NCBI RefSeq assembly: GCF_019711495.1
Contig: NZ_JAIGNM010000001.1
Location: forward strand, 806,001 to 870,000
DNA from: Qipengyuania xiamenensis
Lineage (GTDB): Bacteria; Pseudomonadota; Alphaproteobacteria; Sphingomonadales; Sphingomonadaceae
Direction of reading: 5' to 3'
DNA length: 64,000 bases
Both the position numbers and the translations under genes were made by a program. This document shows, in pieces, positions 27,103 to 35,638 of this stretch. The notes under the pieces are model-generated. The model did not search any database and was not told the origin of the DNA. It saw nothing but the letters and a program-made list of their open reading frames with translations. Positions within the stretch are counted from its first letter, which is position 1. Every line of letters begins with the position of its first letter.

Positions 27103-27626
27103 AGGTCCTTGGATTATTGCGCCACGCCAAGTCCGACTGGGGGCAGAGCGACAAGCGCGATTTCGACCGGGGTCTGAATTCCCGCGGCTGCAAGGGCGCC
27201 GCCTTGATCGGCAAGCACATCCGGGAACACGGGGTGAGGTGGGACAAGCTGGTCGCCAGCCCTGCGCAGCGCGTGAAAACCACGCTCGAACAGGCAGCGA
27301 TAGGTATCGAACCCGAATGGGAAGACCGCCTCTATCTCGCCTCGACAGAAACGATCTGTGACGTGATCCGCGAAGATGGCGGAGATGCCGACACTCTCCT
27401 GCTCGCGGGCCATAACCCCGGCTTTGGCGACATGGTCTTCGAACTGGTCGCACCGAAGAACGAGAACGCCTTGTTCGACGAGGCCAAGGTCAAATTCCCG
27501 ACCGCCGCCTTCGCGGTATTCGAGCTCGATATCGACGACTGGGCCGAGCTGAAGGAAGGTTGCGGCAAGCTCGTCCACTTCGCCCGCCCGCGCGATCTCG
27601 ATCCCGATCTCGGGCCGGAGCACTAG
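27099..27626 (+). CDS. Histidine phosphatase family protein, SixA-like
   Basis: 175 residues. The phosphohistidine-forming motif LLRHAKSDWGQ is at the N-terminus and the second His is in LLLAGHNPGFGD. This is the small branch (SixA) of the phosphoglycerate mutase superfamily, which removes phosphate from histidine phosphotransfer domains or small metabolites. The start is GTG 27099, overlapping the helicase stop by 4 nt, so the two are coupled. Target unknown. Confidence 0.88.
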   Translation: MKVLGLLRHAKSDWGQSDKRDFDRGLNSRGCKGAALIGKHIREHGVRWDKLVASPAQRVKTTLEQAAIGIEPEWEDRLYLASTETICDVIREDGGDADTLLLAGHNPGFGDMVFELVAPKNENALFDEAKVKFPTAAFAVFELDIDDWAELKEGCGKLVHFARPRDLDPDLGPEH

Positions 27627-27667
27627 GGCGCGCGCCTCATCCGCTCCCGAACGGCTGGACCCGGCAC

Positions 27668-28012
27668 ATGGCACGAACAGACAAGCTTCTCCTCCTGATC
27701 GGGATTGCTCTCAGCCTGTTCGGCGTCATTATTGCTATCGATCTGGTGATGGCCTTGGGAGCGGAAGCGTGTTCGGCAGGGCGTTGGACAGCAAACTGCT
27801 ACCCTTGGGGCGCCGAGGGTCCGGCCGCCGAATCGTGGCGCTACACCAGCAAGGCAGTCTATCTCGCCAGCGGGACGGCGATATCGGTCCTGCCTATCGC
27901 GGCGACCGTCTCGCTTCTTCTGGGCGGCAGGAAGGGTTCCGGGCCATCCCGGATGCATCGCGCGATCGCGGCCACAGCGCTGGCACTCACCGCCGCATTG
28001 ATCCTCGGCTGA
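27668..28012 (+). CDS. Small membrane protein, unrecognised
   Basis: 114 residues from ATG 27668. Three predicted helices: LLLLIGIALSLFGVIIAIDLVM, AVYLASGTAISVLPIAATVSLL and IAATALALTAALILG. Between the first two is a loop with two Cys (EACSAGRWTANCYPWG) that could form a disulfide outside the cytoplasm. No family recognised. It sits 41 bp after the sixA-like gene on the same strand and ends 1 nt before the stop of a convergent acyl-CoA dehydrogenase gene. Start and expression are moderately supported. Confidence 0.6.
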   Translation: MARTDKLLLLIGIALSLFGVIIAIDLVMALGAEACSAGRWTANCYPWGAEGPAAESWRYTSKAVYLASGTAISVLPIAATVSLLLGGRKGSGPSRMHRAIAATALALTAALILG

Positions 28013-28013
28013 G

Positions 28014-29105
28014 TTAACCCATCCCGACCTTGCGGAAGTGATAAGCATGGTCGCCGAAGATCGTGTCGCAGGCCAGCAGGCGCTTGTGGTAGTGGCTGAC
28101 GCTTAGCTCGTCGGTCATGCCGACGCCGCCGTGCGTCTGGATGGCGGCTTCTCCGACGGCCCGCCCCAGCTTGCCGATCTGTCCCTTGAGGATGGCGATA
28201 TCGCGCGGGGTCGCCGCCCCGGATTCGGCCAGCGCTGTGGTGTAGATCAGCGTCGCGCGCGCCTTGGTATAGGCGATCTTCATATCCGCGAGGCGGTGCG
28301 CGACGGCCTGGAAGGTCGCGATCGGCACGCCGAACTGCTTGCGCGTGTGGGCATATTCGCCGGTCATCGCGACGAGGGCTTCCATCGCGCCGACCGCCTC
28401 CGCCGATTGGACGATGATTGCTTCGGAGATGATCTTTTCGACTGCCTCTTCGGAGGCCTGAAGCTCGGTCGCGGCGACATCGTTGAAGGTGATGTTCGCT
28501 GCGCTGCGCCCGTCGATGGTCGTGTAGGCGCGCGCATCGAGGCCCTCCGCCCCCGCTTCGACGAGGTAGAATGCGGGAGGGCCGCCCTCGCCCTTCCTTG
28601 CCAGCACTACAATGGCATCCGCATCCCCGCCCGCATGGACGAGGCGCTTTTCGCCGGTCAGGCGCGCGCTGTCTCCGCTGCCCTGCGCGGTCATCGTGAC
28701 CAGCTCGGGCGAAGCCGTCCCGTGTCCTTCCTCGAAAGCGAAAGCGACCACTGCCTCGCCCGAGACGATCTTTTCCACCCACTCCTGCGCGGCCTCATGC
28801 CCACTCTGCGCAAGCGCCGAGCCTGCAAGAATGACCGAGCCGAGATAGGGTTCGATCACCAGATGTTTGCCGAACAGCTCGGCAAACGCGACGCAATCGG
28901 AGATCGAACCGCCGAGACCGCCCTGCTCCTCGCTGAAGGGCAGCGCCAGCAGGCCAAATTCGGCGAATTGCTGCCATGCGTCGGCTGACCAGGGCGCGTC
29001 CGAGTTCACCAGCTTCTGGCGAGTGTCGAAATCGTAGCTCTTTTCCAGGAACTTGCCGACGCCATCGCGCAGCATCTGCTGTTCGTCCGTGAAGCTGAAA
29101 TCCAT
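28014..29105 (-). CDS. Acyl-CoA dehydrogenase family protein (short partner)
   Basis: 363 residues. FAD-binding acyl-CoA dehydrogenase fold: FTDEQQMLRDGVGKFLEKSY at the N-terminus, EYAHTRKQFGVPIATFQAVAH and IQTHGGVGMTDELSVSHYHKR near the C-terminus. It is shorter than its neighbour and lies 4 nt downstream of it. Side-by-side genes of this type in actinobacteria and proteobacteria encode heterotetrameric dehydrogenases for steroid or branched acyl-CoA; whether that holds here is inference. The substrate is unknown. Confidence 0.88.
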   Translation of the reverse strand: MDFSFTDEQQMLRDGVGKFLEKSYDFDTRQKLVNSDAPWSADAWQQFAEFGLLALPFSEEQGGLGGSISDCVAFAELFGKHLVIEPYLGSVILAGSALAQSGHEAAQEWVEKIVSGEAVVAFAFEEGHGTASPELVTMTAQGSGDSARLTGEKRLVHAGGDADAIVVLARKGEGGPPAFYLVEAGAEGLDARAYTTIDGRSAANITFNDVAATELQASEEAVEKIISEAIIVQSAEAVGAMEALVAMTGEYAHTRKQFGVPIATFQAVAHRLADMKIAYTKARATLIYTTALAESGAATPRDIAILKGQIGKLGRAVGEAAIQTHGGVGMTDELSVSHYHKRLLACDTIFGDHAYHFRKVGMG

Positions 29106-29109
29106 CGGC

Positions 29110-30318
29110 TTAGCTCCCCGACACCGTGCGGGCGATCAGGTCGCGCTGCACTTCATTGGAACCGGCGTAGATCGTGGTCGCACGGCTGTTGAGATAGAGC
29201 GGCATGGAGACGAGATCGAACTCGCTGCCGAGCGGTTCTACGTTCGAACCCACACGCAGGGCCTCCAGCTGCCGCGCGAGGCCGTCTACGCCTGAAACCT
29301 GCGTCATCAGCACCGAGGCGCGCTGCACCAGCTCCGAATTGATCGTCTTGTTCATCGAGGGGAACGCGGGATCGCGCGCGATCTCGTGACCGCTGATCGC
29401 CAGCTTCTCGAAATGCCCGAGCGAGGCGATGTCCGCTTCCAGCTCACCGATCTCGCGCTGGAAAACCGCATCGTCCGCGACCATACCGCCGAAAGGCGAA
29501 GGCGTCTTCTCGGCCGCTGCCCGCGCCCTTTCGCAATAGCGCATCAGCGTCGGGCTCGCGGCATTGCCGCCGCCGCGCTCGTGCTTGAGGAGGTGCTTGG
29601 CGACGCTCCAGCCGTCGTTCTCCTCACCGACGCGGCCCGACTGGGGTACGCGCACATCCTCGAAGAAGACCTCGCACTGTTCGGGGAAGCCGTCGAGGCC
29701 CACGATCGGACGGATTTCCATGCCCGGATAGTCGATCCGGTCGAGCAGCAGGAAGGTTATGCCTTGCTGCTTCTTGCCCTCGTTGCTGGTGCGCACGAGC
29801 ATGAACATGCGGTTCGCGTGATGCGCGTATGTAGTCCAGATCTTCGAGCCGTTGATGATGTAGTCGTCGCCATCGGGCTCCGCGCGGCAGCTCAGCGAGG
29901 CGAGGTCGGAACCGGAGTTGGGTTCCGAATAGCCCTGCGCCCAGAAATCGTCGCCATTGAGGATGCCGGGAAGGTAGCGGTCCTTCTGCTCCTGCGTCCC
30001 GATGTCGATCAGCAGCGGCCCCACCATGCCGAGGCTCTGCGGCAGCAGCGGCGGAAGGTCGGCCTTGCGATATTCCTCGGCGAAGATGAAGCGCTGCTCC
30101 ACGCTCCAGCCGGTGCCGCCGTATTCCTCGGGCCAGTGCGGGGCCACCCATCCCTTTTCATAAAGGATGCGGTGCCATTCCATGCATTCCTTGAACGGGG
30201 CGAAGACGCTGGTGGTCTTGCGGCCGGCCTCGCGAATGGCGGGCGTGGGCGCAGTGGCGAAGAACTCTGCAACTTCGGCGCGGAATGCTTCGAGCTCGGG
30301 TGCGAATTCGATCTTCAT
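29110..30318 (-). CDS. Acyl-CoA dehydrogenase family protein (long partner)
   Basis: 402 residues from ATG 30318, chosen because GGGGAGAG lies upstream and MKIEFAPELEAFRAEVAEF begins the N-terminal domain. Family signatures: APHWPEEYGGTGWSVEQRF, QGYSEPNSGSDLASL (flavin-facing), IINGSKIWTTYAHHA and late LYLNSRATTIYAGSNEVQRDLIARTV. Oxidises an acyl-CoA to the 2,3-enoyl-CoA with electrons going to ETF. It is transcribed first and the second dehydrogenase follows after 4 nt. The chain type cannot be read from sequence. Confidence 0.9.
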   Translation of the reverse strand: MKIEFAPELEAFRAEVAEFFATAPTPAIREAGRKTTSVFAPFKECMEWHRILYEKGWVAPHWPEEYGGTGWSVEQRFIFAEEYRKADLPPLLPQSLGMVGPLLIDIGTQEQKDRYLPGILNGDDFWAQGYSEPNSGSDLASLSCRAEPDGDDYIINGSKIWTTYAHHANRMFMLVRTSNEGKKQQGITFLLLDRIDYPGMEIRPIVGLDGFPEQCEVFFEDVRVPQSGRVGEENDGWSVAKHLLKHERGGGNAASPTLMRYCERARAAAEKTPSPFGGMVADDAVFQREIGELEADIASLGHFEKLAISGHEIARDPAFPSMNKTINSELVQRASVLMTQVSGVDGLARQLEALRVGSNVEPLGSEFDLVSMPLYLNSRATTIYAGSNEVQRDLIARTVSGS

Positions 30319-30427
30319 CTCTCTCCCCATCGTCCCCGCCATGTGGATTGGCCGGGATCGATGCCCTTCATGCACGCCGAGGGCGCGCGCTGCTACCCGC
30401 AAATGGGATTAGCCCGATACAGGAGAG

Positions 30428-30865
30428 CTATCGCAGTACCCGCGGGCCGCTGCCGCCCTCGCCCCACTTGTCACCCGCATTGTAGAGCGCGCATTTCTTG
30501 AGGGAGAGGCAACCACAACCGATACAACCATCGAGATCCTCGCGCACCTTCTCGAGAGCGGCGATCTGCGCGTCGATGCGCTGCTTCACTTCCCCGCTTA
30601 TCCGCTTCCAGTCGGCGGCATTGGGAGTGCGACCCTGCGGCAGGCCGGCAAGCGCATCCTCTATCTCCGACAGGGAAAGGCCGAGTTTCTGAGCAATCAG
30701 GATGAAACTCAGCCGTCGGATGTCGCTGCGCAGGAAACGCCGCTGGTTGCCCGCGGTGCGATGCGGTTCGACCAACCCCTTCTCCTCGTAGAAGCGGATT
30801 GCCGACACCGAGAGGCCGGTGCGGCGGGCGAGATCGCCGATTGGCAGGAGGTCGTTCGCTTTCAT
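30428..30865 (-). CDS. soxR: Redox-sensitive transcriptional activator SoxR
   Basis: 145 residues. MerR-family: an HTH at the N-terminus (IGDLARRTGLSVSAIRFYEEKGLV), a dimerisation helix, and the SoxR-specific [2Fe-2S] cluster motif CIGCGCLSLKKC (C-x2-C-x-C-x5-C). It senses redox-cycling compounds or superoxide and activates promoters with a long -35/-10 spacer. Divergent from a VOC protein gene, with a SoxR box in between. No soxS gene is present, as expected outside the enterics. Confidence 0.94.
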   Translation of the reverse strand: MKANDLLPIGDLARRTGLSVSAIRFYEEKGLVEPHRTAGNQRRFLRSDIRRLSFILIAQKLGLSLSEIEDALAGLPQGRTPNAADWKRISGEVKQRIDAQIAALEKVREDLDGCIGCGCLSLKKCALYNAGDKWGEGGSGPRVLR

Positions 30866-30892
30866 CGATCACAGCGATAGCGAAAACAAAGC

Positions 30893-30923
30893 TTGACCTC
30901 AACTTAGCTTGAGGTTGCATATC
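30893..30923 (+). promoter_or_regulatory. Promoter with 19-bp spacer, driving the VOC gene
   Basis: -35 TTGACC at 30893-30898, -10 CATATC at 30918-30923, with a 19-bp spacer like MerR/SoxR-activated promoters. The SoxR box fills the spacer. The gene starts at 30979 with AAAAGGAG upstream. Confidence 0.75.
30897..30914. promoter_or_regulatory. SoxR box
   Basis: CCTCAACTTAGCTTGAGG: arms CCTCAA and TTGAGG are perfect. It matches the E. coli soxS operator (CCTCAAGTTAACTTGAGG) at 16 of 18 positions, and lies between soxR and the VOC gene. Confidence 0.9.
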
Positions 30924-30978
30924 CTTGTGCATCGCAATCGAGCCTGCCCAACGCGCAGGCTGCAAAAGGAGATGCACC

Positions 30979-31362
30979 ATGGCACACCCGAAACCACAGG
31001 GCCGCCTCGAACACGCCAATATCTCGGTCACCGACCCCGAACGCAGCGCCGCCCTTCTGATCGACCTGCTCGGCTGGAAAGAGCGCTGGCGTGGCCCTTC
31101 GATGAAATTCGGAAGGTCCGTGCATGTCGGCGCCGATCACGACTACATCGCGCTTTACACAGGCGACCACGTGAAAGGCGAATACCGGAAGGGCCAGCCG
31201 CTCAACCACATCGCCTTCACCGTTGGCGATCTCGACGCGGCGGAAGAGGTGGTCGAGCGCCATGGCCTGAAGCCCTTCGGTCACGACGATTACGAGCCCG
31301 GCCGCAGGTTCTACTTCTTCGACTGGGACGGCATCGAATTCGAGGTCGTCAGCTATGAATGA
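30979..31362 (+). CDS. VOC superfamily (glyoxalase-fold) protein
   Basis: 127 residues, two betaalphabetabetabeta halves: GRLEHANISVTDPERSAALLIDLLGW and GQPLNHIAFTVGDLDAAEEVV, ending YFFDWDGIEFEVVSY, where the Glu and the early His suit a divalent-metal site. Fosfomycin-resistance, extradiol and lactoylglutathione lyase families share this fold; the substrate cannot be told. ATG 30979 follows AAAAGGAG. The SoxR-regulated promoter suggests a role in detoxifying a redox-active compound or oxidised metabolite. Confidence 0.82.
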   Translation: MAHPKPQGRLEHANISVTDPERSAALLIDLLGWKERWRGPSMKFGRSVHVGADHDYIALYTGDHVKGEYRKGQPLNHIAFTVGDLDAAEEVVERHGLKPFGHDDYEPGRRFYFFDWDGIEFEVVSYE

Positions 31363-31421
31363 GATCATCCTGCGCCGCCCGATTTTCCAGAGCAGACCCG
31401 ATAGGAAGGATAGAGGAAAGC

Positions 31422-31874
31422 CTAACTCGGCAACTGCCCCGTCTGCCGCAGCGCTTCGCCCAGCGCGAGGCCCGCGCTGGTCGCCAGGTTGAGCGATCGG
31501 ACCTCCGGCTTCATCGGCAGGCGTACGCTGGCGTCGACCTCTGCCCGCACGGCATCGGTCACGCCGGCGCTTTCCTTGCCGAAGAGGAGGATGTCGTCGG
31601 GCCGGTACTCGAATTCATAGGAGGACAGGGTCGCGCGGGTGGTGAACAGCACCAGCCTGCACCCTGCCCTCGCCTCGCGGAAAGCATCGAAACTGGCGTG
31701 GCGCACGACCTCGACATGATCGATGTAGTCCATTGCGGCGCGGCGGACGCGGCGGTCGTCCCACGGAAAACCGAGCGGCTCGATCAGGTCCACGCCTGCA
31801 CCCATGCAGGCACCCAGCCGCATCACATTGCCGACGTTTCCGGCGATCTCGGGTTCGAACAGCGCGATCCGCAT
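31422..31874 (-). CDS. trmL: tRNA (cytidine(34)-2'-O)-methyltransferase TrmL
   Basis: 150 residues, SPOUT class, knotted SAM-binding fold: MRIALFEPEIAGNVGNVMRLG at the N-terminus, DILLFGKESAGV and MKPEVRSLNLATSAGLALGE at the C-terminus. 2'-O-methylates the wobble base of tRNA-Leu. The start at ATG 31874 gives the standard N-terminus; the frame extends further upstream without homology. The SRAP gene stop lies 5 bp upstream of the start, so they probably form an operon. Confidence 0.93.
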   Translation of the reverse strand: MRIALFEPEIAGNVGNVMRLGACMGAGVDLIEPLGFPWDDRRVRRAAMDYIDHVEVVRHASFDAFREARAGCRLVLFTTRATLSSYEFEYRPDDILLFGKESAGVTDAVRAEVDASVRLPMKPEVRSLNLATSAGLALGEALRQTGQLPS

Positions 31875-31879
31875 GGCGA

Positions 31880-32500
31880 CTAAAGCAGCCCTACCTGGCC
31901 TTTGCCCGACCATGGCACCTTGGTCCGGTCGAGCACGAGTTCGCCCTCCCACGGACGGCAAAGCGCGCGGGCCTCATCGGGCGAACCGCCGGTCCACGTG
32001 CTCCAGTCGTCCTTGGCGAGCAGCACCGGCATACGCGTGTGCACCTCTTTCGCCAGACCGCCAGCATCGGTCATGACCATGGAGTAGCAATCGCCCCATT
32101 CGTCCGAATTGCGCCATACGCCTGCGCAAGCGAACAATTCAGCGTCGGGCCGCGAGAGCCAGCTACGCGTCTTGCCGCCCTTCGGCCCCTCGGCCTCCGC
32201 CCATGCAGTGACGGGGATGAGGCAGCGGCGTTCCTCGAAACTGTAGCGCCAGAAGAAGCTGTCGAGCTTGTCGGTCCGCGCGTTGTTGACCGGCTTCGGC
32301 TTCAGCGGCTGGCCGCTCTTGCCCTTCATCACCAGCGGGAAACCCCAGCTCATCTGCGTGAGCTTGCCCTCGGCGACGACTGCGCCCGGATACCCGGGAT
32401 AGACTTCCGCACCGAAATTCGCGCCGCCGAGCTCGTTCACCACGTCGAACCAGGCCGCGACCTCGTCCTTGTTCTTGGTCATGCGATAGAGATTGCACAT
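31880..32500 (-). CDS. SOS response-associated peptidase (SRAP/YedK, HMCES family)
   Basis: 206 residues. Cross-links to abasic sites in single-stranded DNA through the N-terminal Cys2: MCNLYRMTKNKDEV has it. The other catalytic residues appear in RCLIPVTAWAEAEGPKG (Glu) and VHTRMPVLL (His). It acts to shield abasic sites from error-prone repair. Its ATG shares one base with the ubiA stop (TAATG), so the two are coupled; trmL lies 5 bp downstream. Confidence 0.92.
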   Translation of the reverse strand: MCNLYRMTKNKDEVAAWFDVVNELGGANFGAEVYPGYPGAVVAEGKLTQMSWGFPLVMKGKSGQPLKPKPVNNARTDKLDSFFWRYSFEERRCLIPVTAWAEAEGPKGGKTRSWLSRPDAELFACAGVWRNSDEWGDCYSMVMTDAGGLAKEVHTRMPVLLAKDDWSTWTGGSPDEARALCRPWEGELVLDRTKVPWSGKGQVGLL

Positions 32501-33414
32501 TACGCGTTCCCCACGACAAAGCAGGCCGCAGCGACCAAGGCACCGGTCCAGCGGTTCGACCGAAACCGCTCAAGCGGATTACCCGGGTCTTCTCCATCGA
32601 GCGTCGAGACCTGCCACAAGAGGTGTCCGGCAGCCGGAAGCAGCGCAAGCAGCGCGATCCAGTCGGCACGGTAGAGCCAGAATGCGAGCGCCCAGAGCGC
32701 AACCGCTCCGGTGTAGAACAGCGTCACCCCGCCCTTGATATGGCCGCCAAGCCTCAGCGCGCTGGAGCGAATGCCTACCAGCGCATCATCCTCGCGGTCC
32801 TGCATGGCGTAGATCGTGTCGTAACCGATCACCCAGAGCGCTGCGCCCGCATACATGGCAGCCAACGCATCCCAGTTATCGGCGCGCAGCTGGGTCCAGC
32901 CGACCAGCAGGCCCCAGGTGAATACCATGCCGAGCCATGCCTGAGGCCACCAGGTAATGCGCTTCATGAAGGGATAGGCGGCGACCAGCGCGAGGCTCGC
33001 AAGAGCGACGATCTGCGCGAGGGGCCGCAACTGCAGCAGGACTACCAGCCCCACGAGGCAAAGGACCAGCAGCCAGCCCCAAGCGAGCTTCTTCGATACC
33101 CGTCCGCTTGCAACGGGACGGCTGGCCGTGCGCGCAACCTTTTGGTCCAGCTTCGCATCGACGATATCGTTGTAAACGCAGCCCGCGCCGCGCATGGCGA
33201 TGCTGCCCAGGAGCAGCCAGCCGAGCAGCGCCCACTGCCAGCCTGCGCCGGTCAGCCACACGCCCCAGACGCACGGCCAGAACAGCAGCCACCAGCCGAT
33301 CGGCCGGTCGAACCGCGCAAGCTGTGCGAGATCGCGCGGAAGCTGCGGCAGGCGCGCGACAAGGCCGCGATGTTCGCTGTCGGGGACGATTTCAGGTGCC
33401 GCGCTGTCGCTCAT
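32500..33414 (-). CDS. ubiA: 4-hydroxybenzoate polyprenyltransferase UbiA
   Basis: 304 residues, integral membrane prenyltransferase that attaches the polyprenyl tail to 4-hydroxybenzoate in ubiquinone synthesis. The Asp-rich motifs are CVYNDIVDAKLDQKVARTAS (NDxxDxxxD) and YDTIYAMQDREDD. Eight or nine helices. Start at ATG 33414 (MSDSAAPEIV); the open frame continues upstream but overlaps rsmE and is spurious. Divergent from rsmE across 39 bp, and overlaps the SRAP start. Confidence 0.94.
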   Translation of the reverse strand: MSDSAAPEIVPDSEHRGLVARLPQLPRDLAQLARFDRPIGWWLLFWPCVWGVWLTGAGWQWALLGWLLLGSIAMRGAGCVYNDIVDAKLDQKVARTASRPVASGRVSKKLAWGWLLVLCLVGLVVLLQLRPLAQIVALASLALVAAYPFMKRITWWPQAWLGMVFTWGLLVGWTQLRADNWDALAAMYAGAALWVIGYDTIYAMQDREDDALVGIRSSALRLGGHIKGGVTLFYTGAVALWALAFWLYRADWIALLALLPAAGHLLWQVSTLDGEDPGNPLERFRSNRWTGALVAAACFVVGNA

Positions 33415-33453
33415 GGCTTGCTCCCTACAAGCGCACGTGCCACCTGCAAAGCC

Positions 33454-34209
33454 ATGCCTGCAACACCCGCCTGGCCGCCCAAGAGCGCACCCCGCCTGTT
33501 CGTCGAAAACCCGCTTGCCGCCGATGCGCAAGTCGTGATCGAGGGCAATCAGGCGCATTACCTCGGCAAGGTGATGCGCGTTTCGCCCGGCGATGCAGTG
33601 ATCCTGTGCGACGATGTGACGGGCGAATGGGCGGCAGAAGTCGTCGATGCGGCCAAGCGGCACGTCACCCTTTCCGTGAAGGAACAGCTGCGCGAGCGCG
33701 AGGAAGTGCCCGATTTCTGGCTCTGTCCCGCGCTGCTCAAAAAAGACCGGTTCGACCTCGTGCTCGAGAAGGCGACCGAACTGGGCGTTGCGCGGATCGC
33801 GCCCGTGGTCACGCGGCGCTGCGTCGCGGACAAGCTCAATGCAGAGCGCGCCGACACGATAGTAACCGAAGCGGCGGAGCAATGCGCGCGCACGGCTCTT
33901 CCCGAAATCGCACCGGTCCAGAAACTCGAGGCGCTGCTGCGCGACTGGCCCGAAGAACGCATTCTCTATTTCGCGGACGAGGACGGGGGAGAGCCTGCCG
34001 CCGACGCGTTTTGCTATGCAGACGATCCGGCGGCGCTGTTGGTGGGGCCGGAAGGCGGCTTCGACGATGCCGAAAGGGCGATGATCCGCGCGCACCCCAA
34101 TGCGCGCCCGATCAGCCTTGGTCCTCGTATCCTTCGCGGTGAAACCGCTGCTATCGCCGGCACAGCCGTGTGGATGGCCGAGGCGGGCGACTGGCTCGAC
34201 GAGGAATAA
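33454..34209 (+). CDS. rsmE: 16S rRNA (uracil(1498)-N(3))-methyltransferase RsmE
   Basis: 251 residues, SPOUT class: N-terminal PUA-like domain (PRLFVENPLAADAQVVIEGNQAHYLGKVMRV) and a knotted methyltransferase domain (LEKATELGVARIAPVVTRR, ALLVGPEGGFDDAERAMI, LGPRILRGETAAIAG). Methylates U1498 near the decoding site. Start at ATG 33454. gshA follows 42 bp later, an order common in alphaproteobacteria. Confidence 0.93.
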   Translation: MPATPAWPPKSAPRLFVENPLAADAQVVIEGNQAHYLGKVMRVSPGDAVILCDDVTGEWAAEVVDAAKRHVTLSVKEQLREREEVPDFWLCPALLKKDRFDLVLEKATELGVARIAPVVTRRCVADKLNAERADTIVTEAAEQCARTALPEIAPVQKLEALLRDWPEERILYFADEDGGEPAADAFCYADDPAALLVGPEGGFDDAERAMIRAHPNARPISLGPRILRGETAAIAGTAVWMAEAGDWLDEE

Positions 34210-34251
34210 TTTCCTTTTCACGCAAGGTTCGGTTGCCTATCGCCACCGATC

Positions 34252-35622
34252 ATGAGCACGCGCGATACTTCCGCCAAGGACGATCCGATCATCGAAAGCC
34301 GCGACCAGCTGGTCGCGCCGATGCAGAAGGGCGAGAAACCCAAGGCCGATTGGCGCATCGGGACCGAGCACGAAAAGCTCGTATTCCACAAGAGCGATCA
34401 CCGCGCCCCCAGCTATGACGAGAAGGGCGGCATTCGCGATATCCTCCTGTCGCTGCGCCAGTTCGGCTGGGAGCCTGTCGAGGAAGGCGGCAAGGTCATC
34501 GCCATGCGCGGGGCGGACGGGACGGTCAGCCTCGAACCGGCCGGACAGCTCGAATTGTCGGGCGCGCCGCTCGAAAACCTCCACGAGACATGCGCCGAAA
34601 CGGGTCGCCACCTCCAGCAGGTGAAGAAAATTGGCGAGGCTCTCGATGTGGGCTTCCTAGGTCTCGGCATGTGGCCGGACAAGACCCGCGAAGAACTGCC
34701 GATGATGCCCAAGGGGCGCTACGAGATCATGAAGCGGCACATGCCGCGCGTCGGCACGCTGGGCCTCGACATGATGCTGCGTACCTGCACCATCCAGGTA
34801 AACCTCGACTATTCGAGCGAAGCCGACATGGCGCAGAAGTTCCGCACCGGTCTTGCACTCCAGCCGCTCGCGACGGCGCTGTTCGCCAACTCGCCATTCA
34901 CCGAAGGCAAGCCGAACGGATACCTGTCCTATCGCAGCCATATCTGGAGCGATACCGACCCGCACCGCACCGGCATGCTGCCCTTCGTGTTCGAGGACGG
35001 CTTCGGCTACGAACGCTGGGTCGACTACATGCTCGACGTGCCGATGTATTTCGTCTTCCGAGACGGAAAATACATCGATGCTGCGGGTCTGAGCTTCCGC
35101 GACTTTCTCGAAGGAAAGCTCGAAGTGCTGCCGGGCGAAAAGCCGACCGAGAGCGACTGGTGGGATCACCTGTCCACCGCCTTCCCCGAAGTGCGCCTCA
35201 AGAGCTTCCTTGAAATGCGCGGCGCCGACGGCGGTCCGTGGAGCCGCATCTGCGCCCTTCCCGCTTTCTGGGTCGGCCTACTCTATGAACAGGATGCGCT
35301 CGACGCAGCGTGGGACCTGGTCAAGCACTGGACGATGGAAGAGCGCGAGGAGCTTCGCAACGCGGTTCCCAAGCTTGCACTCGACGCGTCCATCCCGGGC
35401 GGCGGCAAGCTGCGCGATCTCGCGAGGGAAGTTCTCGCCGTCGCGCGCAGCGGACTGACCTCAAGGGCCCGCTTCAACAGCTCGGGCGACAACGAGACCG
35501 GCTTCCTCGAAACGCTGGACGAGATCGTCGCCAGCGGGAAGGTCCCGGCGCAGGTCCTGCTCGACCGCTATCATGGCGAATGGCAGGGCGACGTTTCACG
35601 AGTCTACAAATACAGCTTCTGA
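34252..35622 (+). CDS. gshA: Glutamate-cysteine ligase, plant/alphaproteobacterial type
   Basis: 456 residues, the GCS2 family. First step of glutathione synthesis: joins glutamate and cysteine with ATP. Markers include WRIGTEHEKLVFHKSDHRAPSY-type N-terminus, FGWEPVEEGGKVIAMRG, MPKGRYEIMKRHMPRVG, MLRTCTIQVNLDYSSE and a C-terminal HGEWQGDVSRVYKYSF. ATG 34252, right after rsmE. No gshB within the window. Confidence 0.94.
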   Translation: MSTRDTSAKDDPIIESRDQLVAPMQKGEKPKADWRIGTEHEKLVFHKSDHRAPSYDEKGGIRDILLSLRQFGWEPVEEGGKVIAMRGADGTVSLEPAGQLELSGAPLENLHETCAETGRHLQQVKKIGEALDVGFLGLGMWPDKTREELPMMPKGRYEIMKRHMPRVGTLGLDMMLRTCTIQVNLDYSSEADMAQKFRTGLALQPLATALFANSPFTEGKPNGYLSYRSHIWSDTDPHRTGMLPFVFEDGFGYERWVDYMLDVPMYFVFRDGKYIDAAGLSFRDFLEGKLEVLPGEKPTESDWWDHLSTAFPEVRLKSFLEMRGADGGPWSRICALPAFWVGLLYEQDALDAAWDLVKHWTMEEREELRNAVPKLALDASIPGGGKLRDLAREVLAVARSGLTSRARFNSSGDNETGFLETLDEIVASGKVPAQVLLDRYHGEWQGDVSRVYKYSF

Positions 35623-35638
35623 GCGAAGGAGAGAGGCG

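Noticed and set aside
33415-34221. Upstream extension of the ubiA frame
   Set aside because: It runs antisense to rsmE, with no prenyltransferase homology before MSDSAAPEIV.
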